A stretch of 64,000 nucleotides of DNA, taken from positions 186,001 through 250,000 of the forward strand of contig NZ_FOGR01000001.1 in the NCBI RefSeq assembly GCF_900111275.1. The letters run 5' to 3'. Position 1 is the first letter of the stretch. The number at the start of each line of letters is the position of its first letter. The stretch comes from Rhizobium sp. NFR03 (lineage in GTDB: Bacteria > Pseudomonadota > Alphaproteobacteria > Rhizobiales > Rhizobiaceae). Below the pieces are notes generated by a model. It worked only from the letters and a program-made list of their open reading frames with translations. It had not been told where the DNA came from and did no database searches. Position numbers and translations under genes: made by a program. Below are positions 36,612 to 45,815 of the stretch, one piece after another.

Positions 36612-37838
36612 ATGCCACATCCGGCGCCCGCCGATGGCAGCCTTCCGCAGCTTAAGGTCGCGATCGTCGGTGCAGGCATCGCCGGCCTGACCAGCGCATT
36701 GGCGATGGCCGCCAGGGGCATCGCCGTCGATGTCCTGGAGCGCGCTGAGAGCCTTGATGCGGTTGGTGCCGGCATTCAGCTTTCGCCCAACGCCACCCGC
36801 ATCCTTCAAGCTCTTGGCCTGACCGATACGCTCCGCGCATTCTGGTTCGAGCCGGACGAGATTCGTCTTGCCGATGGCCGCAGCCTTCAGACGCTCGCGA
36901 CCGTCCCCTCCGGGGCCTTCGCCCGCCGCCGTTGGGGCGCGCCCTACGCCGTCATATCGAGGGCAGATCTCCAGCGCACGCTGGCAGATGCCGTCCGGGC
37001 GCATCCGCTCTGCCGCCTGCATCTCGGCGTATCCCTCGGCGACCACACCCCGGCAGCCATCGCCCGTCACACGGGCGAAATGCCCGACCTCATCGTCGGC
37101 GCCGACGGTGTCCGCTCCAAAGTCCGCGATAGCATCTCCGGCCCGCTGTCCTCGCATCCAGCCACCGCACGCTTCTCCGGCAATGTCGCATGGCGGCTGA
37201 CCCTCCCGCCACGCAGGCCGGTGCCGCCGCCTTTCGATCCCACCGTGGTCACCGCCTATCTCGGCCGAAACGCCCACCTCGTCGCCTACCCCATGGGAAA
37301 CGATGGCGGCCTCAACCTCGTCGCGATCGGCAGCGGGCGCGCATCGGCCGAATCGGAAGCTGGAAAGGCTGTGACCCGCGCCGCCGTCGCCGATCTCTTT
37401 GCCGGATGGAGCCCCGCGCTCCTCGCCGCCCTCGAATCGGCCGATCCGCTCGGTGCCTGGCCGCTTTATGAGGTCTCGGACGGCCCGTGGCACGACGGCA
37501 CCCGCGTTCTCATCGGCGATGCCGCTCACGCCATGATGCCGTTTGCCGCCCAAGGCGCCGCCATGGCCATCGAGGATGCCGCAGCGCTTGCCGAAGCTCT
37601 GGCCAACGCCCTCACGCACAGGATCGACATCCGCAGCGCCCTCGACAGCTTCGTGGAGAGCCGCAAGCCCCGCATCGAAAAGGTCCGCGCCCGCGGCGCC
37701 TTCAACCGCTTCGCCTACCACGCATCCGGCCCCGTCCGTGTTGGTCGGAATTTCGTTCTATCGCTGCGCACACCGGAGCGGCTGGCCGAAGATTTCGACT
37801 GGCTCTACGGCCACCGCCTCCCCGGCCTGTTGTCCTAG
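36612..37838 (+). CDS. FAD-dependent monooxygenase (salicylate hydroxylase-like)
   Basis: A 408-residue group A flavoprotein monooxygenase. The FAD Rossmann motif is VAIVGAGIAGLTSAL (GxGxxG at residues 20-25), then GAGIQLSPNATRILQALGL, the DG motif PDLIVGADGVRSKVRD, and the GD motif VLIGDAAHAMMPFAAQGA followed by AIEDA. These are shared by salicylate hydroxylase and by UbiH-like and urate-type enzymes; the substrate is unknown. The ribosome-binding site is poor, which suggests coupling to the zinc-finger gene 15 bp upstream. Its TAG stop lies inside the terminal repeat of the palindromic element 37835-37941. Confidence 0.88.
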   Translation: MPHPAPADGSLPQLKVAIVGAGIAGLTSALAMAARGIAVDVLERAESLDAVGAGIQLSPNATRILQALGLTDTLRAFWFEPDEIRLADGRSLQTLATVPSGAFARRRWGAPYAVISRADLQRTLADAVRAHPLCRLHLGVSLGDHTPAAIARHTGEMPDLIVGADGVRSKVRDSISGPLSSHPATARFSGNVAWRLTLPPRRPVPPPFDPTVVTAYLGRNAHLVAYPMGNDGGLNLVAIGSGRASAESEAGKAVTRAAVADLFAGWSPALLAALESADPLGAWPLYEVSDGPWHDGTRVLIGDAAHAMMPFAAQGAAMAIEDAAALAEALANALTHRIDIRSALDSFVESRKPRIEKVRARGAFNRFAYHASGPVRVGRNFVLSLRTPERLAEDFDWLYGHRLPGLLS

Positions 37839-37941
37839 AGCATTTCCAGCCGAAGCGGGATCGCTTCGGCGTCGGACAATGCGGAGGAAACAAGAGGACA
37901 GAGTATTTCCGGTGAACCCGTGTTCACCGGAAATACTCTAG
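37835..37941. repeat. 107-bp palindromic element overlapping two stop codons
   Basis: The ends CTAGAGCATTTCC (37835-37847) and GGAAATACTCTAG (37929-37941) are inverted repeats with one mismatch. Inside are two hairpins, GCCGAAGC/GCTTCGGC (37849-37870) and a perfect 18-bp stem starting AGAGTATTTCC with loop CCGT (37900-37939). The TAG of the monooxygenase (37836-37838) and the TAG of metC (minus strand, 37940-37938) both lie in these termini. It probably also acts as a bidirectional terminator. Confidence 0.8.
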
Positions 37942-39134
37942 GCGCTGACCGCCGCAGCCGCCGCAAATCCGGCTTCCAGATCCCGCCGCAGATCCGGCAC
38001 GTCCTCAAGCCCGATCTGAAGCCGGATTACCGGTCCCTCGGCGGGCTGCTTGCAGATCGTGCGGTCCGAGAGGCCGACGACGAGCGCGAGGCTCTCATAC
38101 CCGCCCCAGGAATAACCGAGCCCGAAGAACGAGAGCGCATCGAGAAACGCATGCGCACGCGCCTTGACCTGTGCCGGATCATCCACCTTGAGCACGAAGG
38201 AGAAGATACCGCTCGCCCCGGTGAAATCGCGCTTCCAGATGTCGTGGCCCGGAAAACTCGGCAGTGCCGGATGCAGCACCCGCGCAACATCCTCGTGCTC
38301 CTCCAGCCAGCGGGCGAGGTTCAGCGCGCTTTCCTGGTGCCGCTCCAGCCGCACGCCCATGGTCCGCAGCCCGCGCAGGATCTGGTAGCTGTCGTCCGGA
38401 GAACCGCAGATACCGAGCGTGATCGTCGCCTCGTGCAGCTGTTCCCAGTGCTTGGCATTGGCGGAAACCGTGCCCATCAGAATGTCGGAATGCCCGCTCG
38501 GATATTTCGTCGCCGCATGGATCGAGATATCGACGCCATGATCGAGCGGCTTGAAATAAAGCGGCGTCGCCCAGGTATTGTCCATCGTGACGACGCAGCC
38601 ATGCTTGTGCGCGACCCCCGAGATGGCCGAGATATCCTGCATCTCGAACGTGTTGGAGCCCGGCGCCTCGGTGTGCACCAGCCGCGTGTTCGGGCGGATG
38701 AGCGCCTCGATGCCGGCGCCGATGGCGGGATCGTAATATTCGACCGTCACGCCCATCCGCTTCAGCATCGTGTCGCAGAAATGGCGCGTCGGGAAGTAGA
38801 CGCTGTCGACGATCAGCGCGTGATCGCCGGATGAGAGGAAGGCCAGGAACGGCACGGTCACGGCTGCCAGCCCGCTCGGAACGAGAATCGTGCCGGCAGA
38901 CCCCTCAAGCGCATCGATCGCTTCGCACAGGGCATCCGTCGTCGGCGTGCCACGCGTGCCATAGGTGTATGTCTGCGCCCGCGTCTCCATTGTCCGCGCA
39001 TCGGGAAACAGCACGGTGGACGCCCGCACGACCGGCGGGTTGACGAAGCCGTGATATTCGGACGGCACATTTCCCGTATGCGCCAGCCGCGTATTCACGC
39101 CCGCCGTCGCCAGAAAATCCTGCTTGTCGCTCAT
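37938..39134 (-). CDS. metC: Cystathionine beta-lyase
   Basis: A PLP-dependent Cys/Met metabolism enzyme of 398 residues. N-terminal TRLAHTGNVPSEYHGFVNPP, YTYGTRGTPTTDALCEA, LVPSGLAAVTVPFLAF, and the PLP lysine in HAATKYPSGHSDILMG are typical of bacterial MetC, which converts cystathionine to homocysteine, pyruvate and ammonia. The ATG at 39134 gives family length, with AAGGAC upstream. The stop codon is provided by the terminal repeat of the element at 37835-37941. Related gamma-lyases cannot be fully excluded. Confidence 0.92.
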   Translation of the reverse strand: MSDKQDFLATAGVNTRLAHTGNVPSEYHGFVNPPVVRASTVLFPDARTMETRAQTYTYGTRGTPTTDALCEAIDALEGSAGTILVPSGLAAVTVPFLAFLSSGDHALIVDSVYFPTRHFCDTMLKRMGVTVEYYDPAIGAGIEALIRPNTRLVHTEAPGSNTFEMQDISAISGVAHKHGCVVTMDNTWATPLYFKPLDHGVDISIHAATKYPSGHSDILMGTVSANAKHWEQLHEATITLGICGSPDDSYQILRGLRTMGVRLERHQESALNLARWLEEHEDVARVLHPALPSFPGHDIWKRDFTGASGIFSFVLKVDDPAQVKARAHAFLDALSFFGLGYSWGGYESLALVVGLSDRTICKQPAEGPVIRLQIGLEDVPDLRRDLEAGFAAAAAVSA

Positions 39135-39537
39135 GTCGTCCGTCCTTTTCTTCCCCGAAATGCGGCCAGACCGTATCCCGTTATCCGCATGAATTCTGCC
39201 GGCCGGCACGCCTTACGCGCACCGTTTCAGGCACCCCTTTTCGGGCGAGCCCGACGCAGCGGTCAAGCCCATGATGGAAGGTTATCTCGGGCTTACTCCG
39301 GAATTGCCTAGAATTTACGCAGGACACTGCACTCGCCAACAGTATCGGTTTAGAAAAGAGGCAGAATAGGTGATAATGTTGGAACGGCCTAGAAATTCGG
39401 CAACGTCACTTGACCCGTCCCGGTTTTACGAATGAGATAGACCCACTCGCGCCAGGAGGGTGGCGGGGGCGCTTCTTCCGGCAAGCCTAACGGTGGCCAG
39501 GGTGAGAGCGACAAGAAACAGAAAAAGGGTCTAAAGA
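39135..39537. other. 403-bp intergenic region between metC and aapJ
   Basis: This divergent interval must hold the promoters of metC and aapJ. AT content is higher around 39290-39440. I see one plausible sigma-70-type -35 (CTTGAC, 39409) for aapJ, and the aapJ leader contains AAAAAGGG just before the start. No small gene or riboswitch is recognised. Confidence 0.4.
39409..39439 (+). promoter_or_regulatory. Candidate promoter for aapJQMP
   Basis: CTTGAC at 39409-39414 fits the alphaproteobacterial -35 box and GAGATA near 39434-39439 could be a -10 with 19-bp spacing, which is long. It would give a leader of roughly 90 nt. Only motif resemblance supports it. Confidence 0.3.
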
Positions 39538-40566
39538 ATGGCAAAGAAAATTCTCCCGATCGTGATCGGCGCGGCTGTCCTGGGTTTCGGTGCCCATGCA
39601 GCGTCCGCCGGCACGCTCGATGACGTGAAGGCCAAGGGCTTCGTGCAGTGCGGCGTGAACGGCTCCAACCTCGCCGGCTTCGGCGCTCAGGACTCTTCCG
39701 GCAACTGGACCGGCCTCGACGCCGACCTCTGCAAGGGCGTTGCCGCTGCCGTCTTCGGCGATGCGACCAAGGTCAAGTTCACGCCCCTGTCCGCCAAGGA
39801 CCGTTTCCCCGCGCTGCAGTCCGGCGAAATCGACATGCTCGCCCGCAACACGACCTGGAGCGCAAGCCGCGACAGCCAGCTCGGCTTCGACTTCCGCCCC
39901 GTCAACTACTATGACGGCCAGGGCTTCATGGTGAAGAAGGAACTCGGCGTGAAGTCGGCGCTCGAACTGAACGGCGCCTCCGTCTGCGTCCAGTCCGGCA
40001 CGACCACCGAGCTCAACCTCGCCGACTACTTCCGCGCCAACAAGATGGAATTCAAGCCCGTCGTGTTCGAAGCGCAGGACGAAGCCGACGCTGCCTACAA
40101 TGCCGGCCGTTGCGACGTCTACACCACCGACCAGTCGGGCCTCTACTCGATCCGCCTGAAGATGGCGAACCCGGACGATCACGTCGTTCTTCCGGAAATC
40201 ATCTCCAAGGAGCCTCTCGGACCGGCCGTTCGCCAGAACGATTCGAAGTGGTTCGACGTCGTCTCCTTCACGCACTACGCCATGATCACGGCGGAAGAAT
40301 TCGGCATCACGCAGGCGAATGTCGAAGAGATGAAGAAGTCCGAGAACCCGGACATCAAGCGCTTCCTCGGCGAAGAAGCCAACAGCACGCTCGGCGCCGA
40401 TCTCGGCCTGCCCAAGGATTGGGCCGTCCAGATCATCAAGGCCGTCGGCAATTACGGCGAAGTGTTCGAGCGCAACGTCGGTCAGGGCTCGCCGCTCAAG
40501 ATCGAACGCGGCCTGAACGCGCTGTGGAACAAGGGCGGCCTGCAGTACGCACCGCCGATCCGCTAA
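39538..40566 (+). CDS. aapJ: General L-amino acid ABC transporter substrate-binding protein
   Basis: The 342-residue periplasmic binding protein starts with a signal peptide (MAKKILPIVIGAAVLGFGAH, cleavage near ASA-G at residue 23-24) and continues GTLDDVKAKGFVQCGVNGS, NWTGLDADLCKGVAAAVFG and LARNTTWSASRDSQLGFDF, the SBP family 3 pattern of AapJ. It captures many L-amino acids and hands them to AapQM. It is the first gene of aapJQMP; a strong hairpin at 40579-40605 separates it from aapQ. Confidence 0.95.
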   Translation: MAKKILPIVIGAAVLGFGAHAASAGTLDDVKAKGFVQCGVNGSNLAGFGAQDSSGNWTGLDADLCKGVAAAVFGDATKVKFTPLSAKDRFPALQSGEIDMLARNTTWSASRDSQLGFDFRPVNYYDGQGFMVKKELGVKSALELNGASVCVQSGTTTELNLADYFRANKMEFKPVVFEAQDEADAAYNAGRCDVYTTDQSGLYSIRLKMANPDDHVVLPEIISKEPLGPAVRQNDSKWFDVVSFTHYAMITAEEFGITQANVEEMKKSENPDIKRFLGEEANSTLGADLGLPKDWAVQIIKAVGNYGEVFERNVGQGSPLKIERGLNALWNKGGLQYAPPIR

Positions 40567-40578
40567 CCGGAAGAAAAC

Positions 40579-40605
40579 GAAGAGGCGGGCCTGTCCCGCC
40601 TCTTC
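40579..40605 (+). terminator. Attenuating stem-loop between aapJ and aapQ
   Basis: GAAGAGGCGGG and CCCGCCTCTTC make a perfect 11-bp stem with loop CCTGT, 13 bp after the aapJ stop, followed by TCATTTG. Such a structure usually protects or terminates the binding-protein mRNA so that AapJ exceeds the membrane subunits; transcription must partly read through to aapQMP. Confidence 0.8.
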
Positions 40606-40656
40606 TCATTTGACGTGAACACCCGGACAAAAGGGTGACCGACAGGGGATATGTGA

Positions 40657-41868
40657 ATGGCAGCAAACGACGTCCAGATACGGGGCGGCGAGGATCGACC
40701 GACCGCGTCGCTCATCTACAATCCCGTCTTCCGAAGCATCCTCTTCCAGATCGTGATTCTGACCGTCGTCGTCGGGTCCATCTATTTCGCGGTGAGGAAC
40801 GTCGCCGCCAATCTGGCAAGTTCGGGAATGGCCAGCGGCTTCGGCTTTCTCAACAGCCGCGCCGGCTTCGATATCGGCGAATCGCTGATCTCCTATTCGG
40901 CTGATTCGACCTATTTCGAGGCGCTCAAGGTCGGCTTGCTCAACACATTGCTGGTCGCTTTCTTCGGCATCATCACGGCAACCATCGTCGGCCTTCTCGT
41001 CGGCATCGGCCGCCTGTCGAAGAACTGGCTGATCGCCAAGCTCTGCACGATCTACGTCGAGGTCTTCCGCAACATTCCGCCGCTGCTCGTCATCTTCTTC
41101 TGGTATCTCGGGGTTCTGGCGCTGCTGCCGAGCATCCGCACCATCTTCCAGCATGTGAAGGACAATCCCGGTGCCGTGTTCTTCGTCAGCAATCGCGGCA
41201 TCTATTTCCCGGCGCCCATTGCCGGCGACGGCTTCGGCTATGTTCTCGCCGCTTTCGCGCTCGGCATCGTCGCCGCCATCGGCTTTACCCTGTGGGCCAA
41301 TGCGCACCAGCTGAAAACCGGCATCCGGCCGCCCGTCCTTATCGTCAATCTCGGCCTGATCGTGGCCCTTCCCATCCTCGTCTTCTTCCTGCTCGGCAGT
41401 CCGATGACGCTGGATTATCCCATCCCCGGCTCGTTCAACATGCGTGGCGGCACGGTCATCGGCCCGGAATTCCTGGCGCTCTACCTGTCGCTGTCGTTCT
41501 ACACCGCCTCGTTCATCGCCGAGATCGTGCGGGCGGGTATTCGCGGCGTCTCCACCGGGCAGACGGAAGCCTCCTATGCGCTCGGCCTGCGCTCGGGCCT
41601 CACCACCCGCCTTGTCGTGCTGCCACAGGCGATGCGGATCATCATCCCGCCTCTGTCCTCGCAGTTTCTCAACCTGATCAAGAACTCGTCGCTGGCCGTC
41701 GCCGTCGGCTTTCCGGATCTGGTCGCGGTCGGCAACACCATTCTCAACCAGTCGGGCCGCTCGATCGAGATCATCTCCATCTGGATGCTGATCTATGTCT
41801 CGATCAGCCTGATCACCTCGGTCATCATGAACTGGTTCAACGCCAAAATGTCACTTGTGGAGCGCTGA
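40657..41868 (+). CDS. aapQ: General L-amino acid ABC transporter permease AapQ
   Basis: A 403-residue inner-membrane permease of the HisMQ type with an N-terminal extension typical of AapQ. Hydrophobic segments begin at [20 protein letters not shown]; the core has [39 protein letters not shown], and the EAA loop [19 protein letters not shown] followed by [14 protein letters not shown], which contacts the ATPase. It is followed by aapM with 1 bp between stop and ATG (TGAGATG). Confidence 0.94.
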   Translation: MAANDVQIRGGEDRPTASLIYNPVFRSILFQIVILTVVVGSIYFAVRNVAANLASSGMASGFGFLNSRAGFDIGESLISYSADSTYFEALKVGLLNTLLVAFFGIITATIVGLLVGIGRLSKNWLIAKLCTIYVEVFRNIPPLLVIFFWYLGVLALLPSIRTIFQHVKDNPGAVFFVSNRGIYFPAPIAGDGFGYVLAAFALGIVAAIGFTLWANAHQLKTGIRPPVLIVNLGLIVALPILVFFLLGSPMTLDYPIPGSFNMRGGTVIGPEFLALYLSLSFYTASFIAEIVRAGIRGVSTGQTEASYALGLRSGLTTRLVVLPQAMRIIIPPLSSQFLNLIKNSSLAVAVGFPDLVAVGNTILNQSGRSIEIISIWMLIYVSISLITSVIMNWFNAKMSLVER

Positions 41869-41869
41869 G

Positions 41870-43024
41870 ATGGCCAAGAATATCGCTTTTGTCCGTCACG
41901 ACTTCATCGCGCCCGAAAAGCCTCCGACCACGGACTCCTCCGCCGTCGGCTGGCTGCGGAAGAATATGTTCGCGACGCCGACCGACAGCGCCCTGTCCCT
42001 CATCGCCATCATCGCGGTGCTGTACTACCTGCCGGGCGCCATCGACTGGCTGTTCCTCTCCGCCGTCTGGACCGGCGCCGACCGCTCGGTCTGCACCACG
42101 GCGGCGCAGGGCGGCATCCAGCCGGATGGCTGGACAGGGGCCTGCTGGGCCTATGTCAACGACCGCTTCGTCCAGTTCATGTTCGGCTCCTACCCGCGCG
42201 ACCAGCTCTGGCGTCCGCTGCTGGTCCTCGCACTCGCCGTCGGCCTTCTCGTACCCTTCCTGATGGCGAAAGTGCCGCGCAAGGGCCTGAACGCCATCCT
42301 GCTTCTGTTCGTCATGCCGCTGGTCGCCTTCTTCCTGCTGGTCGGCGGGTGGTTCGGCCTGTCGCATGTCGAGACGTCGCTCTGGGGCGGGTTGATGGTC
42401 ACCCTGATCCTGTCGTTCGTCGGCATCGTGGTGTCCCTGCCGCTCGGTATCGTGCTGGCGCTCGGCCGGCGGTCGGAAATGCCGATCGTCAAGACGGCCA
42501 GCGTCCTCTTCATCGAGTTCGTTCGCGGCGTGCCGCTCATCACCGTGCTGTTCATGGCGAGCGTTCTCCTGCCGATGTTCCTGCCGCCGGGCACGCCGGT
42601 CGACAAGTTCCTGCGCGCGCTGATCGGCGTTTCCATCTTCGCCGCCGCCTATATGGCGGAGGTCATTCGCGGCGGCCTGCAGGCCATTCCGAAGGGTCAG
42701 TATGAAGCGGCCGATGCGCTCGGCCTCAGCTACTTCCACAAGACCACCTTCATCATCCTGCCGCAGGCGATCAAGCTGGTCATTCCCGGCATCGTCAACA
42801 CCTTCATCGGCCTGTTCAAGGATACCTCACTCGTCACCATCATCTCGATGTACGACCTGCTCGGCATCGTGAAGGCCAGCTTCGGCGACAGCGGGTGGAG
42901 CACGCCTGTTACACCCTTGACCGGCCTGATTTTTGCAGGTTTCGTCTTCTGGATCTTTTGCTTCGGCATGTCACGCTACTCAGCCTCCGTCGAGCGTCGT
43001 CTCGATACCGGCCACAAACGATAA
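41870..43024 (+). CDS. aapM: General L-amino acid ABC transporter permease AapM
   Basis: The partner permease (384 residues) has a hydrophilic N-terminus, [20 protein letters not shown], a long periplasmic insertion (with [19 protein letters not shown]), and the C-terminal HisMQ core with [19 protein letters not shown] and the EAA loop [20 protein letters not shown] chose the ATG at 41870 directly after the aapQ stop (TGAGATG); the frame could extend five codons upstream. It precedes aapP by 14 bp. Confidence 0.94.
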   Translation: MAKNIAFVRHDFIAPEKPPTTDSSAVGWLRKNMFATPTDSALSLIAIIAVLYYLPGAIDWLFLSAVWTGADRSVCTTAAQGGIQPDGWTGACWAYVNDRFVQFMFGSYPRDQLWRPLLVLALAVGLLVPFLMAKVPRKGLNAILLLFVMPLVAFFLLVGGWFGLSHVETSLWGGLMVTLILSFVGIVVSLPLGIVLALGRRSEMPIVKTASVLFIEFVRGVPLITVLFMASVLLPMFLPPGTPVDKFLRALIGVSIFAAAYMAEVIRGGLQAIPKGQYEAADALGLSYFHKTTFIILPQAIKLVIPGIVNTFIGLFKDTSLVTIISMYDLLGIVKASFGDSGWSTPVTPLTGLIFAGFVFWIFCFGMSRYSASVERRLDTGHKR

Positions 43025-43038
43025 ATCGGGGATCACCA

Positions 43039-43809
43039 ATGGCTCAAGCTGCCCAGAATCTGTCCGTCTCCTCCACCGACGTCGCCATCGAAATCATCGG
43101 CATGAACAAGTGGTACGGCGATTTCCACGTCTTGCGTGACATCAACCTGAAGGTCATGCGCGGCGAGCGCATCGTCATCGCCGGCCCATCGGGCTCCGGC
43201 AAATCGACGATGATCCGCTGCATCAACCGGCTGGAAGAGCACCAGAAGGGCAACATCTTCGTCGACGGCATCGAGCTGACCAACGATCTGAAGAAGATCG
43301 ACGAGGTCCGCCGCGAAGTCGGCATGGTGTTCCAGCACTTCAACCTCTTCCCGCATTTGACGATCCTCGAAAACTGCACGCTCGCCCCCATCTGGGTGCG
43401 CAAGATGCCGAAGAAGCAGGCCGAGGAAATCGCGATGCACTATCTGCAACGCGTCAAGATTCCCGAGCAGGCCAACAAGTATCCTGGCCAGCTCTCCGGC
43501 GGGCAGCAGCAGCGCGTGGCCATCGCCCGCGCGCTCTGCATGAAGCCGAAGATCCTCCTCTTCGACGAGCCGACCTCCGCGCTCGATCCGGAAATGGTCA
43601 AGGAAGTGCTCGACACCATGGTCAGCCTTGCCGAGGAAGGCATGACCATGCTCTGCGTCACCCACGAAATGGGCTTCGCCCGTCAGGTCGCCAACCGCGT
43701 CATCTTCATGGACCAGGGCCAGATCGTCGAACAGAACGCGCCCGCCGAGTTCTTCGACAACCCCCAGCACGAGCGCACCAAGCTGTTCCTCAGCCAGATC
43801 CTGCACTGA
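43039..43809 (+). CDS. aapP: General L-amino acid ABC transporter ATP-binding protein AapP
   Basis: The 256-residue ATPase has Walker [16 protein letters not shown], the Q-loop [16 protein letters not shown] signature [16 protein letters not shown], Walker [16 protein letters not shown] and the H-loop [13 protein letters not shown], all as in polar amino acid importers. It closes the aapJQMP operon, followed 19 bp later by a terminator. The start [10 protein letters not shown] at 43039 matches the family, with GGGGATC upstream. Confidence 0.96.
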   Translation: MAQAAQNLSVSSTDVAIEIIGMNKWYGDFHVLRDINLKVMRGERIVIAGPSGSGKSTMIRCINRLEEHQKGNIFVDGIELTNDLKKIDEVRREVGMVFQHFNLFPHLTILENCTLAPIWVRKMPKKQAEEIAMHYLQRVKIPEQANKYPGQLSGGQQQRVAIARALCMKPKILLFDEPTSALDPEMVKEVLDTMVSLAEEGMTMLCVTHEMGFARQVANRVIFMDQGQIVEQNAPAEFFDNPQHERTKLFLSQILH

Positions 43810-43828
43810 CGCTGCGACAATCGCGCTG

Positions 43829-43867
43829 AAGCCTGTTGCGTGAAAAAGATTTCACGCGACAGGCTTT
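43829..43867 (+). terminator. Terminator of the aapJQMP operon
   Basis: AAGCCTGT plus GCGTGAAA pair with TTTCACGC plus ACAGGCTT, separated by one T-G mismatch and a 4-nt loop. The 3' arm ends in CTTTC. It lies 19 bp after the aapP stop. Confidence 0.85.
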
Positions 43868-44081
43868 CATCGCATTTCCCGACGCCTGTCATCATCGCGA
43901 AACCACGACACGCTTTTGCCCGTCGCGCCGGTGACGCGCCGCTTGAGCTTAATTCCGAACATCCTTATGCTGACGGAACGGGGTGGAGACATGCGCGCGG
44001 ATGACGTCCGTCGGAAGTACGCAGAACGTCTCGGCGGCTGAATGGGGGAAGAGCCGTGTCTCTTCCGGAGGGAGTGGGGAA

Positions 44082-45815
44082 ATGACAGGCATCAAGACAC
44101 CGTCGACGACGATCTTGGCGACGGGCAATGCGAATATCGATGGCATCCTTTCAAATGATGCCTGGAGCGGCGGGGTTCTGACCTACGCCTTCCCAACCTC
44201 CCGGACCGACTACGACTATGACGACGATGGCGATGTCCTCGGGAGCTTCTCTCCCGTCTCGCAGCAGCAGGTCGGCGCAGCCTTGTTCATCATGGAGCAA
44301 TCCAGCGGCAACGCGGCCGATGATGGCTTCTCTCTGGAAGGCTTCACACTTCTTGACATGAGACGCGGCAATCCTGCGGACGCCACCTTGCGTTTCGCCG
44401 GCTCGGACGCTGCCAACCCCACAGCCTTTGCCTTCTACCCCGGCCCTTCATCCGTCTCGGGCGACATCTGGTTCGGCGACGAATATGCGGGAACGGATCT
44501 CGATTACCTCAAGCCGAAGGCCGGCAATTATGCCTGGCACACGCTTGTCCACGAGCTCGGCCACGCGCTCGGCCTGAAGCATGGGCACGAAGCGGAGGAA
44601 AACGCCGCCCTGCCCCGGAATGTGGACAGCGTCGAATTCACGGTGATGACATACAAGGCCTACATCGGAGCATCGCTCGACGGCTATACCTACGGCCCGT
44701 ACGATGCGCCGCAGACGTTCATGGCTCTGGATATCGCGGCCTTGCAGACCATGTACGGCGCCGACTACAGCGTCATGTCGGGAGACACGGTCTATCGCTG
44801 GACGCCGAAGGCCGGCGTAACGATCATCGACGGACAGACCGCCATCTCCCCCGGCGCGAACACGATCTTCGCGACCCTCTGGGACGGTGGCGGCAAGGAT
44901 ACGTTCGACCTGACGGCATACAAGACCAATCTCTCGATCGATCTGCGCGCCGGCGGCTTTTCCGTGTTCGACAAGGCGCAGCTCGCCGATCTCGGCGGCG
45001 GCCCGAATGGCGGCCATGCCCGCGGCAACATCTTCAATGCCTTTCTGCACGACGGAAACACCGCCTCGCTGATCGAGAACGTCAGAGCCGGCTCCGGCAA
45101 CGATCGCATCGTGGGCAATGAAATTGCCAATGTTCTCTCCGGCAATGCCGGCAAGGACACCATTTTAGCGCTGAACGGAAACGACATCCTCATCGGTGGC
45201 GCCGGGGCCGATCTGCTTGACGGCGGCAACGGCATCGACACCGCATCCTATCTCGATGCAACCGGCGCCGTTACGGCGAGCCTGCTCAAGCCGGGCGGAA
45301 ACAAGGGCTTTGCGGCGGGAGACACGTTCCGGTCGATCGAGAATTTGAATGGGTCGACATTTGCCGATACGCTGACCGGAGACAACGCCGCCAACCGCAT
45401 CGATGGCGGCAAGGGCAACGACCGGCTGAGCGGCGGCAACGGTAACGACATCCTGATCGGCGGAGCCGGCAGCGATATCCTGACGGGCGGAGCGGGCGCG
45501 GATACCTTCGTCTATGTCAGTTGGACGGAGTCGCAAACGGCTGTGAAACAGCGCGACACGATCACCGACTTTTCGGCCGGCGGTGGCGACCGGATCGACC
45601 TGTCCGGCATCGATGCCAATCTCCTGCTCGACGGCGTACAGCATTTCCGGTTCATCGGCACGAGCGCCTTCAGCAGCACCGGCGGCGAACTCCGCACCAC
45701 GACGCTCAAGTCCACGACCACCGTCTACGGCGATCTCAACGGAGACGGCACCCCGGATCTCGCCATCTATTTCGACGACCGCCTGAGCCTGCACACGGGC
45801 GATTTCATCGTCTGA
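44082..45815 (+). CDS. Serralysin-like RTX metalloprotease (M10B)
   Basis: The 577-residue protein has the metzincin zinc site HELGHALGLKH (residues 157-167) and a Met-turn VMTYKAY (Met189), so the catalytic domain is of the serralysin type. The M10 C-terminal domain starts near DTFDLTAYKTNLSIDLR. RTX calcium-binding nonapeptides follow (GNDILIGGAGADLLDGGNG; GGKGNDRLSGGNGNDILIG), and the protein ends LHTGDFIV. No N-terminal signal peptide is visible, as expected for type I secretion through a C-terminal signal. No inhibitor or type I exporter gene is adjacent. ATG 44082 has GGGAG upstream; earlier GTG/ATG starts lack one. Confidence 0.9.
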   Translation: MTGIKTPSTTILATGNANIDGILSNDAWSGGVLTYAFPTSRTDYDYDDDGDVLGSFSPVSQQQVGAALFIMEQSSGNAADDGFSLEGFTLLDMRRGNPADATLRFAGSDAANPTAFAFYPGPSSVSGDIWFGDEYAGTDLDYLKPKAGNYAWHTLVHELGHALGLKHGHEAEENAALPRNVDSVEFTVMTYKAYIGASLDGYTYGPYDAPQTFMALDIAALQTMYGADYSVMSGDTVYRWTPKAGVTIIDGQTAISPGANTIFATLWDGGGKDTFDLTAYKTNLSIDLRAGGFSVFDKAQLADLGGGPNGGHARGNIFNAFLHDGNTASLIENVRAGSGNDRIVGNEIANVLSGNAGKDTILALNGNDILIGGAGADLLDGGNGIDTASYLDATGAVTASLLKPGGNKGFAAGDTFRSIENLNGSTFADTLTGDNAANRIDGGKGNDRLSGGNGNDILIGGAGSDILTGGAGADTFVYVSWTESQTAVKQRDTITDFSAGGGDRIDLSGIDANLLLDGVQHFRFIGTSAFSSTGGELRTTTLKSTTTVYGDLNGDGTPDLAIYFDDRLSLHTGDFIV

